Shown: positions 15,640-24,598, counted from the stretch's first letter. The stretch is DNA of 64,000 nt from Mucilaginibacter gilvus (GCF_004054195.1 NZ_SBIW01000003.1:434001-498000), one strand, 5' to 3'. The notes: generated by a model from the letters alone, not told the origin. Translations and numbers: made by a program.

Positions 15640-16323
15640 ATGAGGCTTTTTAACGAGACCTATAACTTATTAAAAAAGGAGATCATCCTGGAATGGCGCT
15701 CCAAATACGCCTTTAACGGGGTGTTGCTGTACATCGTTTCTACGGTTTTTATCTGCTATATCTCCTTCAACTTAAATCCCGGTTTTAAAAGCAGCCAGGG
15801 GTATCCCATCGTTTGGAATATCCTATTTTGGATCATTATGCTTTTTGCATCGGTTAATGCCATTGCCAAAAGCTTTATGCAGGAGAGTAAGGCCCGTTTG
15901 CTGTATTATTATACCATTGCCCGCCCGCAAGCCATCATTCTATCCAAAACCATCTACAACGCCATGCTGATGGGCTTGCTAAGCATACTGGCGTTGCTGG
16001 TATATATGCTCTTTTTCACCAACACGGTAGGCGACCTATTCTTTTACTTCATCACCGTGCTGATAGGCAGTATCAGTTTTTCTACGGTGTTCACCATGAT
16101 ATCTGCCATAGCCTCCAAGGCGGGTAATAACGGTACGCTGATGGCTATATTGAGTTTCCCGGTGATCATCCCGGTGATACTGCTGCTGATAAAAGTAAGC
16201 AAAGCCGCCATGGACGGGATAGACCGCGGGCACAGCTACGGCACCATCGGTGTGCTGGTTGCCATCAATGTTATCGTGATCACCACCTCATTAATATTGT
16301 TCCCGTTTTTGTGGAGGGATTAG
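15640..16323 (+). CDS. ccmB: Haem exporter subunit CcmB
   Basis: A 227-residue inner-membrane protein with six hydrophobic helices. The start (NLLKKEIILEWRSKYAFNGV) is typical of CcmB, the permease subunit of the CcmABC(D) complex that helps load haem onto CcmE for c-type cytochrome maturation. The ATG at 15640 is preferred over an upstream in-frame GTG/TTG option at 15607 because a TATATTTG box sits 5 nt before it and the family N-terminus begins here. ccmC and a ccmD-like gene lie 1.9 kb downstream, separated by one unrelated gene and repeats. ccmA, ccmE and ccmF are not in the window. Confidence 0.85.
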   Translation: MRLFNETYNLLKKEIILEWRSKYAFNGVLLYIVSTVFICYISFNLNPGFKSSQGYPIVWNILFWIIMLFASVNAIAKSFMQESKARLLYYYTIARPQAIILSKTIYNAMLMGLLSILALLVYMLFFTNTVGDLFFYFITVLIGSISFSTVFTMISAIASKAGNNGTLMAILSFPVIIPVILLLIKVSKAAMDGIDRGHSYGTIGVLVAINVIVITTSLILFPFLWRD

Positions 16324-16346
16324 CTTAAACAAGCCTCCGCTTCGTA

Positions 16347-16481
16347 GACTCACCCCGACGACGCTACGCTGGTCGGCCCTCTTTGCTCCGCAATGAGGGC
16401 AAAGAATACAATTGACCTGGCTTTCACCCTCTTTACCGCAGGTAGAGAGGGTCGGGCAGCGAAGGGAACCCGGGGTGAGTC
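16347..16481. repeat. 135-bp dispersed element with terminal inverted repeats
   Basis: It begins GACTCACCCC (16347-16356) and ends GGGGTGAGTC (16472-16481), a perfect 10-bp terminal inverted pair. Internal complementary blocks (GGTCGGCCCTCTTT and the reverse arm near AGAGAGGGTCGGGC) allow a long cruciform. It has no coding capacity and lies between ccmB and the next gene. It looks like a MITE or REP-type element. Confidence 0.65.
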
Positions 16482-16592
16482 AACCACAGTGATAGGTTAT
16501 CCCCTGTATCTTTTTAATTACCATCCATTTTTTTCATCTCTGCTTCATAAATTATATCTTTATTAGCGTCCTCTAAAAAATTTAAAAGAACA

Positions 16593-17777
16593 ATGCGCCG
16601 TAGCTGGTTTATACTGATGTTTTTATGGCTGCCCCTAATGGCGGCAGCGCAGGCTGGGTTTATAAGCGGTAAAATAACTGCTGCCGGTACGCACAACCCG
16701 GTTGCAAAGGCCAGCGTGTTCCTCAGTAACGCCAGTTATGGCACAGCCACCTTAGATGATGGCACCTTCACACTTAATGCCATAAAACCCGGGCAGTATA
16801 ACCTGGTGGTAACTACACTGGGTTACGAAGAATATTCCAAACAGGTACTGGTTGGCAGCCAGCCCATTAACCTGGTTATTGAAATGACGCCCAAAGTAAT
16901 GATGATGCGGGCAGTTACCATCACCAGTAATGCCGACTGGAAAAAGAACTACGAGCAGTTTAAAAAAGATTTTATAGGCACTACCGAAAACGCTAAACAG
17001 TGCAAGGTGACCAACCCGCACGTGCTGGATCTTACCTACATCCGCAGAAAGCAAACGCTGGAAGCATCGTCTGATGAGTTTTTGGTGGTGGAGAACAACG
17101 CCCTTGGCTATCGTACCAAGTTTTTGCTGAACAGCTTTAGCAGCGATAATTTGTCGCATACCATTTCCTACGCCGGCAAGGCGCTTTTTGAAGAACTGCC
17201 GGGCAGCGAATCCCAAAAGAAAAAGTGGAAGGCCAAACGCGAGGACGCCTACTATGGGTCGGCACAGCATTTTTACAGGTCACTTTATAAAAATAAACTT
17301 GCCGACGAGGGTTTCCTCATCTATAATTACACCCGCATCCTCAACCCAAACCGTTACCAGGAAGGCTTTATTCAAAAGAAGATAAAGCATTTTGAGATGG
17401 TTAACCGCGATTCCGCAAGGTATTGGATAGACCAGCAAAACGTACCTAAATGGGCCCAGGAGAATTTGATAAAACCGCCGTTGAAATCTATCGATGTGCT
17501 ACGCGTTACGGGGCAGGAGGGCATCTTTGCTATTACGTTCCCGGCTTACCTGTATGTGGTGTACACCAAAAAGCACGAGGAAGAGAACTTTAGGGATATA
17601 TACCGCCCGCTGGATATGGAGAATTTTGAAACCAGCGTGGTAAGCCTTTACAGCAAACGCTACGCTATTTTTGATATGAATGGCATTGTGATCGCCGAGA
17701 GTCCGCTTTACGAAGGTACCTGGAGCAAATCAAAGCTATCTAACCTGCTGCCGGTAGATTATGAGCCGGGGGATTAG
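16593..17777 (+). CDS. Exported protein with N-terminal carboxypeptidase regulatory-like domain
   Basis: A 394-residue protein with a signal peptide (FLWLPLMAAAQA, cleavage near residue 20). Next is a CarboxypepD-reg-like beta-sandwich (GFISGKITAAGTHNPVAKAS ... LDDGTFTLNAIKPGQYNLVV, about 21-105). In TonB receptors this domain precedes the plug, but here no barrel follows. The remaining 290 residues are soluble and unrecognised, with many aromatic and charged residues. Probably a periplasmic or surface protein of Bacteroidota; function unknown. ATG at 16593 gives the signal peptide directly. It stands between ccmB and ccmC but shows no link to haem handling. Confidence 0.75.
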   Translation: MRRSWFILMFLWLPLMAAAQAGFISGKITAAGTHNPVAKASVFLSNASYGTATLDDGTFTLNAIKPGQYNLVVTTLGYEEYSKQVLVGSQPINLVIEMTPKVMMMRAVTITSNADWKKNYEQFKKDFIGTTENAKQCKVTNPHVLDLTYIRRKQTLEASSDEFLVVENNALGYRTKFLLNSFSSDNLSHTISYAGKALFEELPGSESQKKKWKAKREDAYYGSAQHFYRSLYKNKLADEGFLIYNYTRILNPNRYQEGFIQKKIKHFEMVNRDSARYWIDQQNVPKWAQENLIKPPLKSIDVLRVTGQEGIFAITFPAYLYVVYTKKHEEENFRDIYRPLDMENFETSVVSLYSKRYAIFDMNGIVIAESPLYEGTWSKSKLSNLLPVDYEPGD

Positions 17778-18225
17778 GGTGGTTCATTAGTTCAGTTGTT
17801 CATTAGTTCATTGGTGGATTTGTTTATTAGTTAGGAAGGTATCATCAGCGTAATCTCAAAATCATTAAAACGGCAAAGCCTTCTTGAGTATCTTAGAAAA
17901 ACAAATTATAAACGAAAAATCAGCGGTTCGGAAGCGATAGGGATTGGAAGGGTTTAGCCCGAAGGGCCGGAGCGCAGCGCAGCCCTGCAAAGCCCGGGCC
18001 GCAGGCATCGCCATTATTTATTGTCTGAACCCGAGTTTAAAGAACTGAATGAATTTTTAGAATTTAAAACAAAAGGAAGCAGGTTAGTATTCCACAACTC
18101 ACCGCTAACCCTGCCATTTTCTCAACGCTTATAACTTAAATAAAATAACATTATAACTGTTAAAGCCTCGCACTGCAACAATACTAATTATACATAAACG
18201 CGCTATTCTTCAACAAACAAATAAT
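17778..18225. other. 448-nt intergenic region with low-complexity repeats and possible gene debris
   Basis: No intact gene. Near 17783-17832 there are tandem TTCATTAGTTCA-like units. From about 17856 a short frame reads SKSLKRQSLLEYLRKTNYKR and stops at about 17959, inside a G/C-rich palindromic repeat at about 17937-18010 (TTTAGCCCGAAGGGCCGGAG). A second frame (LSEPEFKELNEFLEFKTKG) runs to a TAA at 18132-18134. The two pieces could be one small gene split by the repeat; I cannot name it. Confidence 0.45.
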
Positions 18226-18233
18226 TACCTTTG
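18226..18233 (+). promoter_or_regulatory. -7 box (TACCTTTG) of ccmC
   Basis: TACCTTTG fits TAnnTTTG and ends 9 nt before the ATG at 18243. Confidence 0.5.
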
Positions 18234-18242
18234 CCGCACAAT

Positions 18243-18917
18243 ATGAAATTCATTTATCAAACCTGGTGGAAAGTATTGGCCGTTGTGCTGATATTTTATA
18301 CACTCACAGCCGGTTTTTTGATAGGCGTACCCCGACTGCCTATCCTGCATGAAACAATACGCAACACGTATTTTCACGTACCTATGTGGATAGCCATGTT
18401 TACGGTGTTCACCATATCGGTAGTTTACAGCATCAGATACTTACAAAGCGGTAAAGAGGAGCACGACCTCATAGCTGTGGAATGCGTAAATACCGGGCTT
18501 TTCTTTTTTGCCCTTGGGCTGGTAACCGGCATGCTTTGGGCCAAATACGCCTGGGGCGAGTACTGGAGCAACGACCCTAAACAAAACAGCGCCGCCATAG
18601 CCTTTTTACTATACTGCGCCTACCTGGTGCTGCGCAACTCGATAGACGAGGAACAAAAGCGCGGCAAGATCTCGGCCATCTACAATATTTTCGCATTCCC
18701 TATAATGGTGGTGCTGATAATGGTTCTGCCTCGCCTAACCGACTCGTTACACCCCGGCAACGGTGGAAACCCTGCCTTTGGCAAATTGGATATGGACAAC
18801 CGGATGCGTATAGTGCTGTACCCGGCTTTTATCGCCTGGGCGCTTATTGCGGTTTGGATTGCTACCCTGCGCTACCGCATACGTTTAATAGAATTTAAAA
18901 AGAACGCGATAAATTAA
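18243..18917 (+). CDS. ccmC: Haem exporter/handling protein CcmC
   Basis: A 224-residue membrane protein with six helices. The tryptophan-rich haem-handling signature of the CcmC/CcmF/CcsA superfamily is present as WAKYAWGEYWSNDPK near residue 100 (family WGxxWxWDxR/P). Conserved histidines that could ligate haem occur in YFHVPMW near 44 and in the loop DSLHPG near 168. CcmC hands haem to CcmE in the periplasm. The ATG at 18243 is chosen over an in-frame TTG at 18231 because that TTG is part of the TACCTTTG promoter box. The ccmD-like gene starts 3 nt after its stop. ccmB lies upstream, not contiguous. Confidence 0.88.
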   Translation: MKFIYQTWWKVLAVVLIFYTLTAGFLIGVPRLPILHETIRNTYFHVPMWIAMFTVFTISVVYSIRYLQSGKEEHDLIAVECVNTGLFFFALGLVTGMLWAKYAWGEYWSNDPKQNSAAIAFLLYCAYLVLRNSIDEEQKRGKISAIYNIFAFPIMVVLIMVLPRLTDSLHPGNGGNPAFGKLDMDNRMRIVLYPAFIAWALIAVWIATLRYRIRLIEFKKNAIN

Positions 18918-18920
18918 GAG

Positions 18921-19130
18921 ATGAAGAAACTGATATTTTTAGTGGCTATGCTGCTTAGTTTTGTTACTGTGAACGCCCAGCCGGGGAATGATGTACAAAT
19001 GGCAGACGCGCTTCGTACATCGGGTATGATCTATGTAGTGGTGATCACCATTGTTATAATTTTTACGGGGCTGGCCATTTACTTGTTTAGTATTGATCGC
19101 CGACTGAAAAAAATAGAGAAGGAGAATTAA
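18921..19130 (+). CDS. CcmD-like small membrane protein
   Basis: A 69-residue protein with a signal-like N-terminal hydrophobic stretch (FLVAMLLSFVTVNAQ), a short periplasmic segment, one membrane helix (IYVVVITIVIIFTGLAIYLF, about 36-55) and a basic tail (RRLKKIEKEN). Its place 3 nt after ccmC and its size fit the CcmD family, which holds CcmC and CcmE together. The cleavable-looking leader ending in AQ is typical of the Bacteroidota version. Sequence similarity within CcmD is low, so position carries much of the call. Confidence 0.7.
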   Translation: MKKLIFLVAMLLSFVTVNAQPGNDVQMADALRTSGMIYVVVITIVIIFTGLAIYLFSIDRRLKKIEKEN

Positions 19131-19207
19131 ACTAATCCCCCTTAATACTGTTTAAACTTTGATTTCGAATTTTCTTTACATTTTAAACAGATACTGTCTT
19201 TTAAAAA

Positions 19208-19239
19208 TTGTATTATTCGCAAAAAAAGAACCAACTTTG
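19208..19239 (+). promoter_or_regulatory. Likely promoter of glutamate dehydrogenase
   Basis: TTG at 19208-19210 and CAACTTTG at 19232-19239 (one mismatch to TAnnTTTG) are 21 nt apart, near the expected spacing. The leader would be about 35-40 nt. Confidence 0.4.
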
Positions 19240-19281
19240 CGCAGTTTTTTGAGAGATTAATTTTTTATCCAATTCTAAATT

Positions 19282-20718
19282 ATGAATATTAATAATCCGA
19301 CTGCAGATCAGGATACTCACTTTTTTGGTGACGTATGTAAAAACTTTGATCATGCAGCGCAGTTTACCCAACACGATGCCGGTTTGTTAGACCAGATAAA
19401 ATCGTGTAACAGCGTGTACCGTTTCCGTTTCCCTATCCGCAAAGGAAATGGTTTCGAGGTGATTGATGCATGGCGCGTAGAGCATTCGCACCACCAAAGC
19501 CCAACAAAAGGCGGTATCCGCTACAGCGAAATGGTGAATGAGGACGAAGTGATGGCACTTGCAGCCCTGATGACCTATAAATGCGCTATTGTGAACGTAC
19601 CTTTTGGCGGTGCCAAGGGCGGGATCAAAATCAATCCTAAAAATTACACTGTTAGCGAGCTGGAGAACATTACCCGCCGTTACACGGTAGAATTAATTAA
19701 AAAGAATTTTATTGGCCCCAGCATTGACGTGCCAGCACCGGATTACGGCAGCGGCGAGCGCGAAATGAGTTGGATAGCTGATACCTATGCCACCATGAAC
19801 CCTGGTCAGTTGGATGCTTTAGGCGCTGTAACAGGCAAGCCTATTGCGCTGCACGGTATTGCCGGCAGGAGAGAAGCTACCGGTCGTGGCGTTGCCATAG
19901 CTATCCGCGAGTGTGTGGGCGTTGCCGAGGATATGCAGAAGATTGGTTTAACCACCGGCCTTAGCGGAAAAAAAATAATTGTACAAGGCTTGGGTAACGT
20001 AGGTTACTATTCGGCTAAGTTCCTGTCGGAATTTGGTGCGCTTATCGTAGGCCTTTGCGAGTTTGAAGGCGCTATTTACAACGAGGATGGGCTTGATGTA
20101 GAAGCGGTTTTTCAACACCGTAAAGCAACGGGCTCTATCTTAGGCTATGCCGGCGCTAAAAAGGAGTTTAAAAATACCATGGACGGACTGGAGCAGCCAT
20201 GCGATATATTGGTGCCTGCTGCTTTGGAGAACCAGATCACCGCGCAAAACGTAGGCAGCATTAAAGCAAAAATTATTGCCGAAGGCGCGAACGGCCCAAC
20301 ATCGCCGGAAGCGGAAGCAGCGTTCTACAAAAACGGTGGTATGATCATCCCGGATATGTATGCCAACGCGGGCGGTGTAACCGTATCGTACTTTGAGTGG
20401 TTAAAAAACTTGAGTCACGTAGCATTTGGCCGTATCAACCGCAGGTTTGAGGAAAACTCGAACCTGAACCTGGTGAATATGGTAGAAGGCATCACCGGCG
20501 TAGCTTTAACGCCAATGCAGCGTACAACCATCGTTAAAGGTGCATCTGAATTAGAATTGGTAAACTCCGGTTTGGAAGATACCATGATCCGTTCGTACCA
20601 CGAAATCCGCGAGATATTAAAGAGTAACCCTAAGGTGGAAACTCTGCGTAACGCGGCTATGGTAGGTGCCATCAACAAAATAGCGGTATCATACATGAAT
20701 TTGGGTGTATGGCCGTGA
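19282..20718 (+). CDS. Glu/Leu/Phe/Val-type (glutamate) dehydrogenase
   Basis: A 478-residue oxidative deaminase, most likely NAD(P)-dependent glutamate dehydrogenase, joining amino acids to 2-oxoglutarate. The substrate lysines lie in [10 protein letters not shown] (about 75) and [11 protein letters not shown] (about 112). The family hinge signature reads [15 protein letters not shown] (about 153), and the Rossmann loop is [12 protein letters not shown] (about 234). Length is at the long end for bacterial enzymes, owing to a C-terminal extension after about 400. It is monocistronic: a leader of about 150 nt with a promoter precedes it and a strong terminator follows at 20778. Substrate preference (Glu over Leu/Phe/Val) is inferred. 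Confidence 0.88.
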   Translation: MNINNPTADQDTHFFGDVCKNFDHAAQFTQHDAGLLDQIKSCNSVYRFRFPIRKGNGFEVIDAWRVEHSHHQSPTKGGIRYSEMVNEDEVMALAALMTYKCAIVNVPFGGAKGGIKINPKNYTVSELENITRRYTVELIKKNFIGPSIDVPAPDYGSGEREMSWIADTYATMNPGQLDALGAVTGKPIALHGIAGRREATGRGVAIAIRECVGVAEDMQKIGLTTGLSGKKIIVQGLGNVGYYSAKFLSEFGALIVGLCEFEGAIYNEDGLDVEAVFQHRKATGSILGYAGAKKEFKNTMDGLEQPCDILVPAALENQITAQNVGSIKAKIIAEGANGPTSPEAEAAFYKNGGMIIPDMYANAGGVTVSYFEWLKNLSHVAFGRINRRFEENSNLNLVNMVEGITGVALTPMQRTTIVKGASELELVNSGLEDTMIRSYHEIREILKSNPKVETLRNAAMVGAINKIAVSYMNLGVWP

Positions 20719-20777
20719 TTTGGGATAGAGATTGAAGGTTTGAGATTAGAGAATAGTTTTTCAAATTCGATATCAAA

Positions 20778-20816
20778 GAGGCTGTATCATAAAAAGATAC
20801 GGCCTCTTTTTGTTTT
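20778..20816 (+). terminator. Rho-independent terminator after glutamate dehydrogenase
   Basis: GAGGCTGTATC (20778-20788) pairs with GATACGGCCTC (20796-20806), with one G-U pair and a 7-nt loop, and is followed by TTTTTGTTTT. Confidence 0.85.
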
Positions 20817-21048
20817 AGAGGTTCTCGCCGGCTAGTCCCTGCCCTTTATTGGAGGCATTTTGCGGCTGCGGATTCTCCAGTTCTTCGTTATCATTATCAG
20901 GCGTAACGGTAGGTATTTCTTTTTGCTTTTCGGTGTCGTCTGTTTCCGGTTTCAGCATCTCGCTATCAGCGCTCGCAATATTCCCTTTAATATCGTGGTT
21001 TTTGCCCTGGTTGTTTGCGCGGTCGAATTTTTCAATTGTAGTTTCCAT
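20815..21048 (-). CDS. Small, highly charged hypothetical protein
   Basis: A 77-residue soluble protein starting METTIEKFDRANNQG at the ATG at 21048. A longer frame opens 11 codons earlier but begins with a weak start. It is rich in Glu, Asp, Asn and Gln with no hydrophobic core (KPETDDTEKQKEIPTVTPDN), so it is probably disordered. I recognise no family; similar short acidic proteins occur in Sphingobacteriaceae. Its stop codon lies in the T-tract of the glutamate dehydrogenase terminator, so the two convergent units share the 3' region. Low but real likelihood of being expressed. Confidence 0.5.
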   Translation of the reverse strand: METTIEKFDRANNQGKNHDIKGNIASADSEMLKPETDDTEKQKEIPTVTPDNDNEELENPQPQNASNKGQGLAGENL

Positions 21049-21181
21049 ATCTGTATAATTTAAGGTTGATACTATTCTCATTTACCTGTGTTGTATTTTG
21101 CGCGAGCTAATTAATATAGAATAGAAAAAACCGTACCAGTAATTATAATCCTTGATTTTATTTTCGCGGTATGCCTTTATT

Positions 21182-21201
21182 CCGTCGGTTAAAACCGACG
21201 G
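21182..21201. repeat. CCGTCGGTTAAAACCGACGG palindrome
   Basis: Two perfect 9-bp arms (21182-21190 and 21193-21201) with a 2-nt loop. It is of the kind of short palindrome dispersed in Mucilaginibacter-like genomes. It lies between the acidic protein gene and queG. Confidence 0.6.
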
Positions 21202-21243
21202 CAAGGAAGCGGTAAACGCCTGAAATGCATCAAAACAAAGCCT

Positions 21244-21251
21244 TATCTTTG
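21244..21251 (+). promoter_or_regulatory. -7 box (TATCTTTG) of queG
   Basis: TATCTTTG ends 5 nt before the ATG at 21257, identical in sequence and spacing to the helicase box at 4540. Confidence 0.55.
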
Positions 21252-21256
21252 CAGCC

Positions 21257-22189
21257 ATGCAAAACCGACATGCATATTCGCAAATGATCAAAACCGAGGC
21301 CAAAAACCTGGGCTTTTTATTTTGTGGTATAGCCAGGGCTGAGTTTTTGGAGGAGGAGGCACCCCGGCTGGAAACATGGCTTAATAAAGGCATGCACGGC
21401 GAAATGCGCTACATGGAAAACTACTTTGATAAACGGCTCGACCCCCGTTTGCTGGTGGACGGCGCCAAATCGGTTATCTCCCTTGGGCTCAATTATTATT
21501 CCAACGAGTTACAGTTCGATCCCTCCGCTCCCAAGATCTCAAAGTATGCTTATGGATCTGATTATCACTTGATTATTAAAGATAGGCTGAAGCAGCTTTT
21601 ACAGGTTATTAACGAAAAGGTAGGCGAGGTTGGAGGCCGTGTCTTTGTAGATTCGGCGCCGGTATTGGACAAGGCCTGGGCAAAAAAGGCCGGACTTGGC
21701 TGGATAGGTAAAAACTCAAACCTGTTAAGCAAGCAAGTCGGCTCTTTCTTTTTTTTAGCGGAGCTGATCGTGGATATCGAGCTGGAGTACGATATAGAGC
21801 CAACCGCAGACCATTGCGGTACCTGCACCAAATGTATCGACGCCTGCCCTACAGACGCCATTGTAGGCCCTTATGTTGTAGATGGAAGCCGTTGTATCTC
21901 CTACCTCACCATCGAATTAAAGAACGAGATCCCGCAGGAGTTTAAGGGCAAAATGGATAACTGGATGTTTGGCTGCGACATCTGCCAAGATGTGTGCCCC
22001 TGGAACCGCTTCTCTGTACTCCACACCGAACCATCATTTACACCGCACCCCGAACTCCAGGGATTAAAAAAGGAAGATTGGCAGGACATCACCCGGGATG
22101 TATTTCAAAAAGTGTTTAAAAACTCCGCTGTAAAGCGCACAAAGTTTGATGGACTGAAAAGAAATATCGATTTCCTGCGCCCCATTTAG
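21257..22189 (+). CDS. queG: Epoxyqueuosine reductase
   Basis: A 310-residue cobalamin- and 4Fe-4S-dependent enzyme that reduces epoxyqueuosine to queuosine in the wobble base of tRNAs for Tyr, His, Asn and Asp. The family N-terminus ([20 protein letters not shown]) is followed by [12 protein letters not shown] (about 45) and the conserved [20 protein letters not shown] near 131. Two iron-sulfur clusters are marked by [16 protein letters not shown] (about 187) and [14 protein letters not shown] (about 238). Length is that of the short QueG form without a HEAT-repeat extension. The start follows a promoter box by 5 nt. The DUF4249 gene follows after 31 nt. Confidence 0.93.
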   Translation: MQNRHAYSQMIKTEAKNLGFLFCGIARAEFLEEEAPRLETWLNKGMHGEMRYMENYFDKRLDPRLLVDGAKSVISLGLNYYSNELQFDPSAPKISKYAYGSDYHLIIKDRLKQLLQVINEKVGEVGGRVFVDSAPVLDKAWAKKAGLGWIGKNSNLLSKQVGSFFFLAELIVDIELEYDIEPTADHCGTCTKCIDACPTDAIVGPYVVDGSRCISYLTIELKNEIPQEFKGKMDNWMFGCDICQDVCPWNRFSVLHTEPSFTPHPELQGLKKEDWQDITRDVFQKVFKNSAVKRTKFDGLKRNIDFLRPI

Positions 22190-22220
22190 TTATATTTGAG
22201 ATACCAATTATATTGCCTTT

Positions 22221-23399
22221 ATGAAAAAAAAGCTTTTTGCGTTTTGTGTTTTACTGATAACTATGGTTGCCTGTAGAAAAGCGTTTTTGCCTGTTTTAAA
22301 TGATAACAGTACCGGCTTGCTGGTGGTGGAAGGTGTTATTAACAGTGGCGCCGATACTACGCTGATTACCCTAAGCCGCTCTATAAAGTTGGACAGCGTG
22401 AACCGTAAGTATGAAAAAGGGGCGGCGGTGGTCGTGGAAAGTGATAAAAACGATAAATACACTTTAACAGAAGTGGCTGCCGGCCGCTATCGTGTGGTAG
22501 GATTAAACCTGCCTGCTGATAGGAAATACCGCCTGCATATTTTAACCGCAGGCAACGCCGAGTACACATCCGACTTTGTAGAAAACAAGATCACCCCGCC
22601 TATAGATAGCGTTACCTGGCAACCTGATAACAATGGTGTACACCTTTATATGTTTGCTCATGACGATGCAGCCAAAACTCGCTACTACCGTTGGGACTAT
22701 GATGAAACCTGGACCTATCAAGCGCGCTACAATTCGCTGTATGATTATGATGAGCAGAATAATAAGTTAATACCAAGGCTTAGAGATAGTGTAATAAACG
22801 AGTGTTATCATTATTCCACACCCTCAAACAATATTTTCCTTGGTTCTACCACCAAGTTAAGCGCCGATGTAATCTCCAGGACGCCTGTTGGCTATGCTAT
22901 TGCCACTACAGGCCGGTTAGACCATGTTTATAGTTTCCATGTAAGGCAATACGCTTTAACAAAAGAAGCTTATGATTATTGGAACGAATTGCAGCAGAAT
23001 ACAGAAAAGTTAGGGTCGATATTTGATGCTTTGCCGTCATCATCGTTTAGTAACCTGCATTCGGTAAATAGCCCTAAGGAGCCGGTTATTGGCTATATAA
23101 GCGTATCAACCATTACAACTAAACGAATATTTATAGAGGGGCGTACGCTGCCTTTCTTTGTATCGTATCGTACCGGCCCGAATGAGGAAGCCTGTAGAAA
23201 GGTGGTATTAGATCAGCAGCCATTGCGTGATTTTGATGAAAGGCTAAGAGTGGTAATGTCTACCAAGGAATTTATATTTACCGGCCCCTATGACAATCCA
23301 CTCACATTAGAACGCCTCGGATATATTTATGCGCCAAAAGCATGTGTAGATTGCCGTCTGCAAGGTGGAACAATAGAAAAACCACCGTATTGGCCGTAA
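22221..23399 (+). CDS. DUF4249 lipoprotein
   Basis: A 392-residue protein with a lipoprotein signal (FCVLLITMVAC, Cys18) followed by the DUF4249 pattern: a beta-strand-rich start (LLVVEGVINSGADTTLITLSR) and late cysteine pair KACVDCRLQGG near the C-terminus. Members of this family are outer-membrane-associated in Bacteroidota and are usually encoded next to a TonB-dependent receptor. Here no receptor neighbours it; the upstream gene is queG and the downstream gene is convergent. Role unknown. A TATATTTG box at 22192-22199 lies 21 nt before the ATG, so it may be transcribed alone. Confidence 0.82.
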   Translation: MKKKLFAFCVLLITMVACRKAFLPVLNDNSTGLLVVEGVINSGADTTLITLSRSIKLDSVNRKYEKGAAVVVESDKNDKYTLTEVAAGRYRVVGLNLPADRKYRLHILTAGNAEYTSDFVENKITPPIDSVTWQPDNNGVHLYMFAHDDAAKTRYYRWDYDETWTYQARYNSLYDYDEQNNKLIPRLRDSVINECYHYSTPSNNIFLGSTTKLSADVISRTPVGYAIATTGRLDHVYSFHVRQYALTKEAYDYWNELQQNTEKLGSIFDALPSSSFSNLHSVNSPKEPVIGYISVSTITTKRIFIEGRTLPFFVSYRTGPNEEACRKVVLDQQPLRDFDERLRVVMSTKEFIFTGPYDNPLTLERLGYIYAPKACVDCRLQGGTIEKPPYWP

Positions 23400-23442
23400 C
23401 ATCAATAGAAAAGGAAGAGTCAAGAATTCAGGATACAAGAAA

Positions 23443-23463
23443 GCCCGCTATTGTTTAACGGGC
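23443..23463 (-). terminator. Probable terminator of the exonuclease gene
   Basis: GCCCG (23443-23447) and CGGGC (23459-23463) form a hairpin. On the minus strand it is followed by TTTCTTGT, a weak T-tract, 39 nt past the exonuclease stop. Confidence 0.45.
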
Positions 23464-23501
23464 CTCCCTATTTATACTTTTATCTTTTCGTTTATTGCCC
23501 C

Positions 23502-24521
23502 TTAAAGCCCTTTTCCAAACTTGCTTGCCAATTGTTTCAGCATATCGTCATCAACAGGTTTGGCGGGTTCTTCCTTCTTTTTAAAAGGCTGGCTGTTATA
23601 TGGTTTGTTTAATTGAGGGCTTGTTTTGGGTGCATTGTTGGTGAATGCCGCCTTGGGCTCTGTAGCAGGTGCAGATGCAGTTTGCGCGGGTCTGGCTGCC
23701 TGCCTTTCGGCTGTTTTTTTGGCGCTCCAGCGTTTGTGTATCTCTTCCAGTTTGCGTTTAGTGTAAAGCGGGAAATCGCCCTGCATCATCCACGAGTAAT
23801 AGCTTGGCTCTACATTCAATACATCTTCTACACGTTTACCTTTATGCTTTCCAAAGTTTATCGTTTCTTCACCCTCTTCATTATAAACCATTCGGCCGGC
23901 AAAGTCAACCGGGCGGCTCAGGTTGGTGAATTTATGCAGGGCCTCCACATCGCCCACTACGGGCTTGCTGCGGTTACCTTTTTTATCTTCGTATTCGGTA
24001 TCAACATAACGCTCTACCTGGGCAAGTAAAACTTCCATAGTAGCGCGGGTGTCCGCCTCGGCAGAGTGCGCGTTAATAATCTCTTTTTCGCAATAAAATT
24101 TGTAAGCGGCTCTTAGCGTACGCTGTTCCATCTGGTGAAAAATGTTCTGCACATCTACAAAATAGCGATTTTCCAGGTCGAAGACTACGCCTGCGCGCAA
24201 GAATTCTTCCATCAGCATGGGGATATCAAACTTATTACTATTGTACCCGGCAAGGTCGCTGTCGCCAATAAAAGCGGCGATATGCTCACCTAATTCATGA
24301 AAACGCTTCTCATCTTTTACATGCTCATCGTAAATACCATGTACCATAGATGACTCCAGAGGGATAGGGATGCCGGGCTGTATGCGCCAGGTCATAACTT
24401 CCTCGCTGCCATCAGGGTTAAGTTTTATAACAGATATTTCTACAATACGGTCGGCACCAATATTTATACCGGTAGTTTCAAGGTCGAAAAAGGCGAGAGG
24501 CCGTTTTAAGTTTAATTTCAT
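23502..24521 (-). CDS. 3'-5' exonuclease of the DNA polymerase III epsilon (DEDD) type
   Basis: A 339-residue protein. The DEDDh exonuclease core carries Exo I FFDLETTGI (about 12-20), Exo II YNSNKFDIPML (about 94) and Exo III HSAEADTRATM (about 151). A second domain near 210-265 (FGKHKGKRVEDV, YYSWMMQGDFPLYTK) matches the C-terminal module seen in exonuclease X-like proteins, and the tail is proline/alanine-rich. It probably degrades single-stranded DNA in repair or proofreads. The coupling to Pol III is not shown, so no gene symbol is given. It stands alone, divergent from the DUF3857 pair. Confidence 0.85.
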   Translation of the reverse strand: MKLNLKRPLAFFDLETTGINIGADRIVEISVIKLNPDGSEEVMTWRIQPGIPIPLESSMVHGIYDEHVKDEKRFHELGEHIAAFIGDSDLAGYNSNKFDIPMLMEEFLRAGVVFDLENRYFVDVQNIFHQMEQRTLRAAYKFYCEKEIINAHSAEADTRATMEVLLAQVERYVDTEYEDKKGNRSKPVVGDVEALHKFTNLSRPVDFAGRMVYNEEGEETINFGKHKGKRVEDVLNVEPSYYSWMMQGDFPLYTKRKLEEIHKRWSAKKTAERQAARPAQTASAPATEPKAAFTNNAPKTSPQLNKPYNSQPFKKKEEPAKPVDDDMLKQLASKFGKGL

Positions 24522-24598
24522 TGGTTGTTTATCAGGAATGCAAAGGTGGCAAAAACCTTAAAATTATCGGCTTTTATTTTTATGAATAAATTGTAAGG

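Noticed and set aside
21082-21393. A 103-codon minus-strand frame opposite the start of queG
   Set aside because: Two fifths of it is antisense to queG, and the rest crosses the palindrome; no start near the part that looks protein-like (YRENKIKDYNYWYGFFYSIL).
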